From Sclerodactyla briareus (Eukaryota; Echinodermata; Holothuroidea; Dendrochirotida; Sclerodactylidae), in NCBI GenBank assembly GCA_026419785.1, contig JAODTK010001410.1, forward strand, positions 62,001-126,000: a DNA stretch of 64,000 nucleotides, written 5' to 3'. Below the pieces are notes generated by a model. The model made no database searches and had not been told where the DNA came from. It saw nothing but the letters and a program-made list of their open reading frames with translations. Below are positions 1 through 12,749 of the stretch, one piece after another; the stretch's first letter is position 1, and each line of letters opens with the position of its first letter. The translations under genes were made by a program, and so were the position numbers.

Positions 1-791
1 TCCCAGTCTTATTGGGATCTGGGCCAGGTGTTGCCCGCTTGCTGGGAGGTTAGTGACCCTATTTCGCATGGAATTGTTGATCAGAGTGCATACCTTTGGT
101 CTTTTGTGCATTTTCATCGTCTCAAGTTTCCATGAGAGTGGTACGGAGTCGTCGGTCCTCTGGTAGTCGATCCACGCCACTGCTAGATTCGTGCGGCGAG
201 TTCTCTCGAGTCCTTGCCACGGCCTTGTCAATGATTAGCTGGTCTTTGGAGTCCCTACTCCTTGGCCTAACTCCTTTCTGTTCCTCAGCGAGCATGTTAT
301 CTGATCCGGTGACCCTGAATCTGGCAGCCAGGATGCCGACGGCACCTTCCGCAGGTGTCGTGAGGCATTTGTTGCCTGAAGTTTGCTGGTGAGGGATCCT
401 TGTTGGGGTTCTCCTGGATCAGACATGTCCTTCCAATTGTCAACTTTGGGTTTGGTCCGACTGGGTTTCCACAAGTTTCTGCAAACTGTGTCGCTATTCT
501 GTGGTGGAGGGTGGTAATTTTCTTCAACCAGAAGTCCTGTACCTGGTCAGGTCCGGGGAACTTCCAGTTCGACATCGTCTTTGCCTTTCTCCGTACGTCG
601 GCTTCGGTTATGAGCAGAGTATATTAGTCGGAGACGTTTTCGTAGTGGGTCTTGAAGTCCTCTATCCATCTAGCCTCGTTGTTATGGTGTCTCTCCACTC
701 CCCATATTCCTCTCCAGAACTCCTCTGTCTCTTCTTGTCTGGTACTGGAGGGGTTGTCCACCATTATTACCGTCCCGTAATTCCGTCCGTA

Positions 792-800
<9 letters not shown>
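1..800 (-). pseudogene. R4/Nimbus-like non-LTR reverse transcriptase remnant
   Basis: Reverse-strand fragments read in order like the N-terminal and finger/palm part of a non-LTR retrotransposon reverse transcriptase. Around 760-640 there is an EFWRGIWG block followed by EARWIEDFKTHYENVS. Around 575-465 there is NWKFPGPDQVQDFWLKK, then RTCLIQENPNKDP, then LAEEQKGVR with KDQLIIDKAVARTREN near 290-190, then a degraded AWIDYQ block near 160. That block order is what I know from the R4/Nimbus-type elements common in cnidarians, molluscs and echinoderms. The frame is broken by at least one stop between the EFWRGIWG and NWKFPGPD blocks and by frameshifts after RTCLIQE, so it cannot encode an active enzyme. 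The element continues beyond the left edge of the window, where the catalytic box would be expected. The protein would copy its own RNA at a nicked chromosomal target. Family-level assignment is from memory; that it is a non-LTR reverse transcriptase is the firmer claim. Confidence 0.8.
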
Positions 801-862
<62 letters not shown>

Positions 863-863
863 A
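789..863. repeat. (ATT)n microsatellite
   Basis: About 75 bases of nearly pure ATT trinucleotide with one interruption. It abuts the 5' side of the reverse-strand retrotransposon remnant. Similar ATT tracts occur at about 24,525-24,590 and 49,016-49,105. Confidence 0.95.
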
Positions 864-910
864 TTCGTGTCACTGACACTACGCACCTTCTTATTCCTTT
901 TTCATACTAT

Positions 911-1120
911 GTTATCGGGGAGCGCCACTCTGAAATCACCGCAAGTAAAGCTGGGAACTCACTACCAACTACTATCGGACTTGCCCCATTTATAAGCACC
1001 TTTAATAGTGAACTCAGAACGTATTCACTACTTGCTACCTTAATTGTTTCATCATCTTCTTTATTACTTGTATTTGCAAGTTCCTTTATACTCATACTCT
1101 ATGAATGTGGTTTTCCCACA
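911..1120 (+). pseudogene. C-terminal relic of a CR1/jockey-like retrotransposon ORF2 (weak)
   Basis: One forward frame reads ERHSEITASKAGNSLPTTI followed by APFISTFNSELRTY. This resembles the last conserved segment of many CR1/jockey-type ORF2 proteins, where a WNSLP motif is followed by a short spacer and STFK..LKTYLF. The key tryptophan is replaced by glycine, and nothing upstream in the same frame is recognisable across the ATT microsatellite. It is therefore at best a short, decayed 3' remnant. Chance similarity cannot be excluded. Confidence 0.35.
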
Positions 1121-1857
1121 GTGAAAGCGTTCCAAATTCCCTTTAATATTAATAATACTATTTTTAATGGAAGACTTTGGTAATGCACTGTATACAAATT
1201 AATCTATATACTAGCGCTTCACCTCCATTGAATGGTCACATTATTTATCTAACCGGTTGGTATCCTCTGGTATGTTCCTAATGAGCTCATATGTACATTG
1301 AAGAGATTCCGGAATCATGAACTGCTTCGGGTCGAACCTACGATTCTCGGAACACCAGCTTGAGATGGTCATACAACAATTCGATGTGAGCGTATTTCAA
1401 TTCGAAATATAGTATAAATAGAGCGTGTGTGATGCTTAAGATTTAGTCGTTCACGGAATAGTTGTATTCATTTGGATGCGCGGTGACCAATAATTAACTG
1501 TAATGCAATGCAAAACCACACGACTCATTTGCAGAAACAGGCTGGTTATTTACACGATTCGACACCATTCAATTGTCTCGGTAGACATAATGGAGAGCCT
1601 AATGTTATTGCTCCCCGTGGAATTGTAGCGGGTTATCGGGTTACCCCCATAACGACAAGTTTTCTTCTTCTTCTCCGTAGAGAAGCAGATCGAAATAAAC
1701 AAACTCGCAGAGATGTATTCATTCCATGGTGTTAAGAGCACCCTGGTATTCGCTAAGAGGACTGAAAATATTAGGAATGGACGCAAAAAAGGACTGGTGC
1801 AGAGCGTGGATGCTACTGGAAAAGATAACATTGTCCCTTCCTCCTTGGCGCTTATAT

Positions 1858-1858
1858 C

Positions 1859-1890
<32 letters not shown>
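1858..1890. repeat. C-run followed by (CT)n
   Basis: Twelve C residues run directly into about eleven CT dinucleotides. It generates a spurious serine/leucine-rich frame. Confidence 0.95.
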
Positions 1891-2737
1891 GTCGTGAAGA
1901 GTAAGAAGCATAAAGGCATGATGATTTTCATCTATTCAGTCAATTAGAATTATTACTTTTGCCGGAGTGGTGCGAATCACCTACATTCCCACTTAGTTTA
2001 GAGCCGCGTACTACGAACATACAATTACGTATTCTGACCTTGTGTATGAAACCTCTATACACGTTTTACAAACACATTTTTTTCCGCGTTTCTCTCAGTC
2101 TCTAAAATGAGGCGACTTGCCCATTCATCGCGCCGAAAATTGCAGTCAAAGAGTGATAACGCTGCGTTGCTTGGCCTTCTGTTAGCATCATTAGGTTGGA
2201 TTCACTAATTCCATGCTTCAAACAACCCCGTACACTGTAGCGCCGGGGTAGTCGCCACTTTCGGGCTCCATGGGGCGCACGCATGATAATCTCAATGTGG
2301 CACCGGCGTGAGTTCAGGTGTGAAGTGAGGGTCCACTACCCCTGTCATTCGAGCAGTGGACACTTGTATCCTACTCGACATCCATGAAAACTTTTTTTTT
2401 TTTGTGGGGAAAATTAGGATTTTCAGTGAGGTAATAAATCTGGGCTGCGATATCATTGAACAGGTTAGCATTATTCTACCAGGGTAGTTGTTCGGTATGG
2501 ACGAACTCCCAATGAAAGGGAAGCTTGTTATCTTATCAAGATTCGCAGCTCGCTCCGTCTTGACGCGCTGACGCCGCCACGCCACAAGCTAAGTCCTTTA
2601 AAAAGGACAACAGGAGTAGGTAGTTGAATGCTATAAACTATCCTCTCGAAATTCAAGACAGCACTTGCTACCATGTGTGGAAAGCAATACTTCCCCTGAA
2701 ACCTCAACAATCTAGCAAGTCCGAATAAATCACTTCC

Positions 2738-2760
2738 TGACGTCATTCATCGTGACGTCA
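2738..2760. promoter_or_regulatory. Two TGACGTCA (CRE-like) palindromes
   Basis: Two perfect TGACGTCA octamers start at 2738 and 2753, fifteen bases apart. This octamer is the established binding site of CREB/ATF factors. No promoter or gene is recognisable nearby, so a regulatory role is only a possibility. Confidence 0.25.
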
Positions 2761-3177
2761 CACCATGATATCTCTCAGACGGTCAGTGGCGTGAAAATTT
2801 CTGTTGAACTAGAGAACCTAGTTATGGAAATCAGTATATGAGGTTACACAGCACGGCGCTGTAGAGAATTGCGGCTGACCGTTATTATGTCCCGTGTTCT
2901 GACAGTCTGGTCGCCTAAATTTCGAAAGGAAATTTGCCTCAAACTGCACCAGTCCATGAATAGTAGAACCGTTCGGCCGTTTTCTGTAGCACTCCTAGCG
3001 TGGAGCTTATTGTGAGCTACCGGCTTGGGAGCAAGAATGACTGTGTCAATCCACAATGCCCCGAGACAAAAATCCAACTACAAGTCAAATCTAAATAATA
3101 ATAATAAAAATACAACAGCAACACTCCTGTTGAACGATAAAGATTTAGTTAACATTTTTCTGGTTGGCAAAATTACA

Positions 3178-4175
3178 GTTCAACTTGTGCTTGTGAATGT
3201 AAATACACTCGACAAGATGGACGATTCGACTGTTCAATTTACATATTGATTTTAATTTCTGAAAGAAGGCTCCTAAGTACATACACCAACTTTACATTGC
3301 GGCAGGATGGAAATCAAGTGACTGGATTTTTTTTTTTCACTGCTTGTATTTGTTTGTTGCTATCAGTTTATTTACATTTCTTGTGCAGGAAACAAGACAT
3401 TGAATACAATAGGTTTTTGATGCGTTGTCACTGACCTTTTAGTAGTGTTTAAATGTATTTATACTCTTTAGTCTGTACTTCTTCAAAACGCAAAACATAC
3501 AGCTCCAAGGAATATTATATGCTGCTGCCTAATAGAGTGTGGGAGCTGATTCGATGAGATCTATATCTAGAACTATACCCCGCTTCGGTTTGTTTACTTC
3601 TCAGACGGAACTGGAAGGAATTACTTGGGAATTCACTCTAATACGACTTCGGTTACTCTGTAATCTAATACGAGTCAATTACTATTCTATGTTAAATTCG
3701 TTTCCAGTTTCTAAGATGGATCCGTTGCTATGTGCTCCCAGCAATGTAGCGGGATGAAACCATGATTTATTAGGTCATTAGCAGTAATTCAATTTTCCGG
3801 AGAGGCCACCACAACACTGGTAACTGGATAATATTCATGATATTATAGATTTCAAATTGTTGAGTTTTGGAGGGACAAAGGGTCAGGATGAAAGAACTGT
3901 GATGGCATATTCAGCAGCGACAGCTAAAAAAGACTATTTGCGTGAAAACAATTTATTAGGTAACTTCAGGTAAAAATACATCGTACACTACAGAGGAACT
4001 CACTATTTAGCGTTTCAACGTCGCGACATCACGACGGGTGTTGTTCTCTGACTGAGATAATTCCCCTGCTTGAAACTAACAATTAATGCATGCGATATTT
4101 GTTGTGCCGGTCAGGATTACCTATCTACCTATCTGCATGAAATATTTATTCAGACTGTGTACTCTCGTGAAATTG
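3178..4175 (+). repeat. Tandem duplication, copy A
   Basis: Blocks of this segment recur in the same order in the next 1.6 kb. Shared landmarks are CAACTTGTGCTTGTGAATG (3182 and 4278), GGGAGCTGATTCGAT (3541 and 5069), ATGATTTATTAGGT followed by GCAGTAAT (about 3761 and 5290), and TTGTGCCGGTCAG followed by TACCT.TCTACCT (about 4100 and 5793). No coding potential is recognised in either copy. Confidence 0.8.
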
Positions 4176-4273
4176 GCCGGATCCAGCTCTATAGACGATT
4201 GATCGGAGTAGCACGGGCAATTAGGAGCGGCGGAAAATGCGGCTAGTGCCTTCCAAGCAAGAATTGTATCAAT

Positions 4274-5868
4274 TCAACTTGTGCTTGTGAATGTATATAC
4301 ACTCAAAAAGATAGACGGTTGACTGTTCAATTTCCATAATGGTTCTAACTTTCGCGGTGGTCTGGAAGAGGGCTAAGTAAATAAACAACTTACTGACTTA
4401 CCAGAGTATGAGCAGAGATGGAAACCGAAGTGACTGTACAAGTAATAGTATCACTGATGTCACTTGATGCCGCGATCGTCACTAAATCCTCATTTGCTTT
4501 TGAGTCGTTGTAGCTATCGACTACCATCGAAAGCATCGCAAACGTAGATGATATTTTCACTTCTTTGCATTCGTGTGTTGTTACACATTCATTCTTACAT
4601 CTTGTACAAAAAACAAAAAACTTGCAGACAATAGATTCTTGGATGCATTGTCATTGACGAGTACACAAAAAAAATAGGAGGCACTATTCCGTTTTGTCCA
4701 GCGAGTGTACCGCGGGGGGGGCCGATCACCTTGTTTTTGCCTGCGAATGCAACTGGCAACTACATGTATGCATCCGTACAACAACTTCGCTTGAGAATGA
4801 TGATTTCGAAGAATTCACGCAGTGCAGTGAAGGACACTATGCAATAGTAAGTCTTCAACTTATCGAGCTACTGCTCCCAAGTCGGAATATGCATCTATCG
4901 TATGAGTCGAATTGGACAAAACGTATTCATAACTGGAAAGAACGTCTCACACACCTTGGTCGATTTCTCGTTCAACATCATTTGATATGCCTGATATTAG
5001 TGTTACATCTATGTACATACCCGACACTCTCTCAGTCGATATTTCTGCTCAACAGAGATTGGGAGCTGATTCGATAAGATCTATCCAGAAGTTAATCCGG
5101 CTTCAGTTTGTTTGCTTCTTAGAGGGAACTGAAAGGAATTATCTGAGAATTCACTCTTCTCCCGGCCCCTTCGGTTACCTGTAATCTATATCGAGACAAT
5201 TACTGGATTTTTTCCTGTTAAACTTCGTATCCACGTTTCAAGTGCTTCGTTGCCTATCGTTCCTAACGAAGTTGCGGGAATGAAACCAATGATTTATTAG
5301 GTAATTAGCAGTAATGCAATTCTCGGAGGAGGCCACCACAAAAACTGCAACTGGATTTATTACTAACTTTCGGATTGATGATTGGGGAGGAACGTATAAT
5401 GGTCAGGATTCAGAGGAACTATGCTGGCAATTAGCATCGAGTCAGCACGAGTCACACTGCTTGTGCTACTAACAATTAACTCGCTCCCACGCAATCTGCG
5501 TACGTCAATTCTACGTTCTATTACACTGTCATGTACCCGCCTTGGGGAGAGTGTAGAACGACTTACAGCTTACATTGGACGAATGATCAGAGGCAATCCG
5601 GATTTTATTAGACTATTCAGTAGCGTCCATCAACATTTTGTGGTAAAATAGTGAATGGCACATATCGTACAATATCGTACACTAGAAAGAAACTGTTTCG
5701 GCGCGTCAAACGACCCCTCGTGACATTAATGACAGGTTTGGTATTCTGACAGAGACATCCCGCCTTGAAAACTAACAAAATACATTATTTCGTTGTGCCG
5801 GTCAGAATTACCTGTCTACCTGTCCGCATTAATAATATTTAAATGTTCCACTCTTGTGAAATCTCATC
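4274..5868 (+). repeat. Tandem duplication, copy B
   Basis: This copy is about 600 bases longer than copy A because it carries extra segments, notably around 4690-5060 and 5370-5640. It contains a 127-codon open frame (4694-5077) that copy A does not preserve, which argues against that frame being a gene. Divergence between the copies is high enough that the duplication is old. Confidence 0.8.
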
Positions 5869-7795
5869 TTGTTCGAAAGTTTGGTAATTTTTGAAATATT
5901 AATATGGCGAGTTGTCTTCCTGACAAGGTTGCGGTCCCGTTCCCCTGTGGTACCGTTGTTTCAGTCTCTGATAGCATCTTGGTCTGTTTCGTAATAGCCC
6001 CTCGGACTCCTCCTGACGGATACGGAGTATAGTCTTGACTGGTCTTTAGTTTAACGTTCGTTAATCCTGTTGTTGCGAAATAGATGTACTCCTGTACTAC
6101 GGGCACTTTGTGACGCTTGTTGGCCTCAGCTTTCGAGCTCGCCGATACCTCTGGGAGTTAGGGTGGGCTGCTGATCGGTCAGACCCACTTCTGGATGCTT
6201 GCTCAGAGTAGTCCGGTAATTGTGGAAGAGAGTGACCGAGAAGCGCCCTCATGAGCTGAACAGGGTAAGCCACTCCCTCCCTGTAGGAGGGGAGGAGAAT
6301 TCAGTGATAATTTTCTCAACCCTCCGATTCTAAATATTACCCACCGAATACCACCTACAATGTGTGACTTTTGAGTATTCCCCCCACTCTTACGGCAACA
6401 CGCACTGAGGATGCAATTAATCACAGTTATTATATACTGTCTCGTTATAATCAATGTGTTGTAACACAATTATCTCATCATACTGCCGTATAGGACAGCT
6501 CACATGTCATGGATGGGTTTCCACAGTTGTGAAGCTCTCATCAGCAATGCCTTAACCATAGTTCCAGAAACTCAAGACAACACGTATGTTCACATCATAC
6601 AACATTGGGGGGGTGGGGGATATTACTGCCCCTCGGGCCACTCAATAGCTCGTCCGCCGTGCTCCAGTATCGGATGGAGATGGAAGCTAGCAACTAAAAT
6701 TGCAGCGGAAATCATCCCACAATGCACATATAACAATCGATGTCGCTTACTGAAAGATGTAGCCGCAACGCTTTCTACCCCCCAAAGTGAGACGCCCCAA
6801 GAGAGTCAAAAAAATAACGCCGCATCCATGTTACTCTACATGTCTCGAAGCTCCCGACAATTCAAATTAGAGTAAACCAACCGTATTTTGCTGATACCAT
6901 GATGCACGTTACCAAATGTGAATGCTTTGTTTCTTCAGTTTGCGCCCTGCGGGGCATGTTCTTCTTGTTCGAATAGAATAGTCACACAAAGCAATCCTCG
7001 CACAGTTAGTAAATAATAGTCCCTAGTTTAACCTCACAACCATCGTTTGGAAACATTAATATAGCACATGCATATAGGCTAGGGTCCTGTATTGTAAGCA
7101 AACGTGAGACAGGGGTTTATAGTTCATTCACGCTATGATTCTATTAATTCAACGAATAACTGACAATACAATTAACGCAACACATATGCACAATCACCTA
7201 AAACAGACGCTACCTGTGGAGGTGGAAGAGATCCGCAGTGGTCGTGGTAAGTGAAAAAAACTTAGTAAGGTGATTGCCATACCTTAACTAGGCCTCTTTC
7301 TTTTCAGTAGAGGAAAACATACAGAAAGGTAAGCGTAAAAGTCTGGGAACTTGGCATCGTCCCAGATGAGGCATGTTTCCCGCTAAGGCAGGATACCTTA
7401 ATTGCAGACATGAGAATAAGACACACGAAGCAGATTAAGCGAGGAGCGTGAATCCCATTAGGTACGATTAACATGCTCGCTTCATTATACTCATTAAAGT
7501 TCCCGTCTCATGAATTAATACAGGGACAGATGCGGACGAGAGAACGAGAACAAGTGGGGAACAAGTGGTAACAGCACACAGGGACAGGACATTGGACCGT
7601 AAGTAGCGGTGGTGGATTAGATGTCATATGTTGTCCCTCCCATTTTTGTGTTTGCGGGGGGGGCCACCGTAGAGCGCTTTCGGCAACTTCCGTGGGTATA
7701 TGCTCACAGACCGGACATTACATTTATGTTAGTAAGTGATGCCTCATTAAAATCCATTGAAAGGTGGATTGTTGTCTGTGCCAATCGACTATAGT
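5869..7795. other. No recognised gene; one 123-codon open frame
   Basis: A forward frame at 6504-6875 opens with ATG and runs 123 codons. It contains a glycine run from a G-tract and a serine/glutamine-rich tail, but no domain, signal peptide or repeat that I recognise. No splice-site context makes it convincing as an exon. The rest of the segment shows only short frames and a G-run near 7655. Confidence 0.4.
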
Positions 7796-7796
7796 T

Positions 7797-7943
7797 ATGA
7801 CGTCACAATCGTTGCGTGCATACTATTGTACCATCATATCCACATGACGTCACACCGTTGCGTTGGATACTATGGTACCATAATATACTACCATGGCGTC
7901 ACATCGTTGCGTTGGATACTATTGTACCATCATATATCTAGAA
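7797..7943 (+). repeat. Three tandem ~48-bp repeats with CRE-like cores
   Basis: Three units start at about 7799, 7846 and 7895. Each carries GACGTCACA or GGCGTCACA, then CGTTGCGT, then ATACTATTGTACCATCATAT or a close variant. The first two contain a perfect TGACGTCA and the third TGGCGTCA. Confidence 0.85.
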
Positions 7944-10070
7944 ATGAAATACTATCAAGGTGGCACGGAAAAAGTGTGATGTATTCCTAACTGAAAAACT
8001 GGCATAAATGTTAACAAACTGTATGGTAAACTTGAACAGCAGTACATTTATACGAAGGAAAATAGATGATTCCTCCGCATTAAAATATATATTACCCAGC
8101 ATGGTTCTGGCGACCATTCAGAGACATATGAAAAAAAAAACCCCATCCTAATATTATCTTATTATGTTCAATCGCTCTAGCAAATGATTGTTACGCTATA
8201 TGAATGCACGATTATACATGCCTGAACTGAATTGATCTGAAAGGGACAGGGGCTGCATGCATCTAGTTTTGCTAAGCTTAGAATTGATTGAGACTATTAC
8301 AAACTTGTATTTGCCTCAGCAGAACCGAATTGAATTTAATTTTAGGCTCCCCTCATTATGAAAAGAGACTAGAGGAGAATAGAGCTACTTGAACAGTATT
8401 CAAACTTAGACACGGTATACACGGTATACCACGCCTCTTTCAACGTCCAAAGGCGTAACCCCTTTCCTGCAAAACACCTACGACTCCAAAGAGTGTGCAC
8501 AGCTAGCACGAAACACTACCAAATGCGAAAGCGACTGACTCTTAACTAGCCGTCGATAAGAAGCGTATATAAAACGCAGTTGAGTCGAAAGGATTTATCT
8601 ATGAATGAACCTCTGCCCTTTAGAGGGGAGTGGGCTGATCTTATAGGAAGTAACTCTAATGCCACCTCGATTACCCTTTTTATCCTAATCGGTAGAATAA
8701 GGAATTTATTAGCCCGTAAATACCGAGGTGTTCGGTAAGAAGTAGATTCGTTGCTAAGTTTCCAGGAAAGTGATTATCCAGCTAGTCTGCTGTACTTAGT
8801 GGCAACTTACTGGAGACTGGATCAATGACCTTTTTTTTTTTTTTAAACAGTAAAGATGTTCATATGACGCGGCCTAAAGAGGGATGAGGCATACTGAAGT
8901 GATATGTTGTATAGGCAATCATCCATTCTGCGGCACTGTATCTCGCCTTTATAAACGAACCTTGCCTGATCGTTTTTCAAGCGAAGCAAATTGCATTTTT
9001 GTGCCCAGATCCGTATATAGTTTGTATGCTGTATGTGAAATTGGAAGGCTGCAAAACATATGTTTTTCCCTAACAATTACCTTGGAAAAAGTGGTTATTG
9101 TAAAAAGGTACATGCAATCTTTCACATATTTCCAGTTATGTCGTTCTAGCGGAAGGACGGGACAGGACGGCACGGAACGGATGGACAACAGACAGGCAGA
9201 AAGGAGACGAATAAAAAGACCGAACAGATCGACATCAGGACGGATATAGATGTCGGCGTCTAATCACTAACAAAGGTGACGATATTCCACGTACTCATGC
9301 GGGCCATAATTTCCGTGGTTCGAAATCATGGATTACAGCGTCATTTTTGGTGAATAACTGTTCACTATGACAGTAACATACACAAATGGAGGCCTCAGCC
9401 ATTACTATTCAATTGCCAAAAAGGACGAGGAGCGCTTGATTTTTACCAACATAAATATAACCAGACCTGATAGTTCCAGAATAGAATTAAAAACAGGGGA
9501 GTTAAACATTAGTTATCCTAGTGCCCGATTCCGAATGCATGGAAAAGATAAATAAAATTTATGAGTGTGTGTGGGGGAGGGGATTAGACATGACAGTATT
9601 AAACTGTTAAAGGGAAGCTGAATGAATTACGAACTAATGGGGATGAGAATAAAGATTGGCAAAGACCTGAACGTTTGTCAGACTACTTTATTGGAAGTGG
9701 AAGACAACAGCATTTATGTGTAATTTGAAAGAGCAAAAGGCGTTTCAAAAAGGAACGCGAAGAGGTGGGATGAGATGCTGGTTTTTTCGTCTATCATATT
9801 GGACTCCTGCATATTCACACGTTCTCGGAAACCATCAGGGTTGTTATTAAATGCGAAACCTGTTTCTGGATAAGCATACGAGTATATGCATCTAGGTGAA
9901 TTGTGCTCGCATACACATTGTGGTCAAAATATCGTTGCGTTCAAGCATTCAGAGTTCTAACGGATCCTCGCAGTTTATTTGCTCCTCACAAAAGGTGGAG
10001 TTGTATTTGCATAACGAGGATATTCAGTAGTGAGCCCATTGTGCCAAGGGTGTGCTGGCGGACAGACAGC
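7944..10070. other. No gene seen
   Basis: Short frames only, the longest about 120 codons at 8884-9249 and unrecognised. Poly-T runs lie near 8830. A purine-rich GGAC/GGCA-like stretch lies at 9155-9240. Confidence 0.5.
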
Positions 10071-10076
10071 CTGTAA

Positions 10077-10117
10077 ACCCCCCCCCCCCCACCCCCTCCC
10101 CCCCCCCCCCCCCGCCC
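10077..10117. repeat. Poly-C tract with interruptions
   Basis: About 40 bases almost entirely C, with isolated A, T and G interruptions. It creates a glycine/tryptophan-rich frame on the other strand that is not a gene. Confidence 0.95.
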
Positions 10118-10624
10118 AACAGAAACTTACCGGCTCACCGATGAACTCCTGAGTGAAGGTTACTAGGCTCTCTGCATCGCCGCTATGCAAGCGAAGAAAC
10201 ATGTCTGCATGTACGGCAACCAAACATTACTCGTTGCTTCAATATATCATCGTAGGTGTTTAGCGGTAGTATCTGTAATTAGGAGAAATACGGATCGTAA
10301 GAATATATCATTCCGTTCAATAGAATAAATATTTAATTGCGTTCCTGTCAATTGACGCATGTCAGTGCAGATGATCGGGAGCTCCAGCGAAGGTTGTTCA
10401 GGTTCATGAATGAGTGCAGCAGAAAGCAGCAGAAAGAGCCTTAGGTCGGAAAATTCGACCAAGGAACGGATATGCATCTGGGAGCAACGACTTAATCGAT
10501 CAGATGCAAACATCGATCAAGGAAAAACAGAAACACAGAAAAGATAGTCTCAGACATATGACATTTGTTACGAGGAATGCATGTGAGAGGAAATAATAAT
10601 ATTAGCCGGTGTTCATAAGCGCAC

Positions 10625-10835
10625 GGTCGTACGTAGACAGGCTCAGAGCGCTTTACGGGTATTAACCTGCCCTGATCATCAGTGACTGTCACACTCTTAC
10701 TTTAAAGCACACATCTTGGCGTGCTCACGCCGACGCACTATACATCACTTCAACGTTTCCCTCGAAGGTCCTCTCAAAATGTTATCACAAGTACACCTCA
10801 CAAGAACTCCAAGTTTACACGTGTGGTGGACATGG
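10625..10835 (-). mobile_element. SINE-like dispersed repeat, copy 1
   Basis: Shares ordered landmarks with 60,166-60,430: CAGGCTCA followed by an AGCGCTT core, a CCCTG.TCAT.AGTG block, CACCTCACAAG and TTTTACACGTG. Sequences of the type TATATAGCGCTTT...AAGCGCTT and GGTACCCATTTTTACACC are widespread in invertebrate SINE-like repeats. On that basis I call it SINE-related. The tRNA-like head is not visible in this copy. Confidence 0.5.
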
Positions 10836-12740
10836 ACAATTAGCTTATCCGCCTCTTTGTGAGGAAAGAAAGAATAGGGTAAGAATGAGCGGATGAACCA
10901 TATCCACCTCTTCTAAACCATGTCCATGGACACGTAAGTTTCACAGCCTTCAAAAGTCAGCAGTTACATATCACTAGGGCCTACCAGTAAGTAATGTCCA
11001 TGATGGAGCGGGGGGATTAAAATTGAGAATTGTGATGGATTCTCGTGGAGCACCACACTGTTAATGTTATACAGCAAGACAGTTAGCACAACAAACAGAT
11101 GGTTTCTCATAGGAAGAGAGCAAACCAAACAGACAAAACAGTTACAGCGAAACTGGCGACTCAGGCGCCACTTTTCGCATGAGTTGAATTTTCGGGCATA
11201 TTGCCACACATAAAAACAAAATGGGAATGGAAGAGACGGGAATTTCCAGAAGTTAACCTGTTTCGCGAGGTTTGCCCTGAGGCCGCCTCTCCATTCAAAA
11301 TTCCCAATCCTCCTGCTTCAGTTGGTAACCTGTAAGAATTAAAAAGGGCGTGGAAACTTAAAAGGCCAATGGTAATGTAGAACATTCGCTTCAACTTCAC
11401 TTGCGAAAGCGGGAAAGAGTCATTTCAAAACCCCAACCTCTAATTTGACGGTTTCTGGCATATAGCCTTGTTGCGATGTTTCAACGTACTTGAGACATTC
11501 GAAGGGAATCTAAGACATTACGAGAGGAGAACGATGCATAGGCTGCCATACACCCTACCCCAGTAATGCGGCAGTTTTGCACATGATAACAAAAAGACGA
11601 AGAGGGTATTCACTTGAATGATTAATTAGATGAGATATTCTTTGTGATATTCAGTGAACGATTTTGTAGGTATTTAAGTACATATTTTACATGACTTTGG
11701 CATATTAGAATCTGCGGTCCTCCGTGAGTCACCCAGACAAATTTGCGATAGTGATTGCGCCTATCGGTTACACTGATTCGGCTCTAGAGATGGTCTGGGT
11801 TTCGGTTCGTAATAGTGTAATGAATAACAAGACCACAAAACTGTGGGTGATTCTTGCCATGCTGAAAGGCTATCGCTAATAAGGCCAAACCAGGAAACTT
11901 GGTATTACCCCTTACTGATATAGGCGGTTTACCTTAAAATTCATATAGTCGACCACGGGAATTTCAAATTTATCCTCTCCCTTCAATGCCCTTCAATTCC
12001 TTTCTATTACTTTGGGAGAGAAGAACAAATACCTCGCTAATCCCCAACTGAAAGTGTTATTCCAATTCTGACAAGTGTGGAAATCACAAAAGGAAGAAAT
12101 TTGACCTCTGATGACTTGCAAAGACCCTGCCTTTTGTCAGGGACAAATGACAGTACCCATTTGGCAAGTTTCGTTCACTGGGACACCTCACATTTCGCGT
12201 AAATTATTGCAAAATTAGCGGGGATGTGCAGACATACAAAAAATAATATGGAGTCAACAATGGATATTGTCAAATTACACTGTAGCATCCAATGACCCAT
12301 GCTGTTGGGAGGTATTGGTTGATAGGCTATTTCAGACAATCGCTCTCACTCTGTTGAACTCAGATAGCCTTTGACCTTACCACACAACAACAGAGGGGAG
12401 GGGGCATAGAGGCACCACGTAGAGGAGCCGGCAGTTTCAATTATAGCCCGATACTGCCAGTATTTGGGGGGTCTGATTAGAGGGTTTAACACGATGACAA
12501 CCGTCTCTTTTCGAGCAGACTAGTTAATACGGGTCATTCCTGTCATGGACCCAGATGTTGAAATTATCTGTTGTCTTGTCTAATTAATGTTGATTTTTTT
12601 TACTTTATAACAAATACGGTAATCCTCGAGGGATATTATCGAGCACTGGGGCAAATAATGTCAAATATTTTTTTAATCCTGACCCAAGCATCTACATTTG
12701 CTGCGTGGAAGGTGGCTACACAAAATATTCATCCTCAAAT
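10836..12740. other. No gene seen
   Basis: Short unrecognised frames on both strands; no large internal repeat was found by eye. A G-rich patch lies near 12,395 and 12,465. Confidence 0.45.
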
Positions 12741-12749
12741 CGACATGTA

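Larger units (their letters stand above)
1121..3170. other. No gene seen; simple repeats only
   Basis: Short frames on both strands, none recognisable. The stretch holds a C-run leading into a CT repeat (1858-1890), short homopolymer T or A runs, and a pair of TGACGTCA octamers near 2740-2760. Confidence 0.6.

Noticed and set aside
4694..5077. 127-codon forward frame in the tandem duplication
   Set aside because: The sister copy does not keep the frame.
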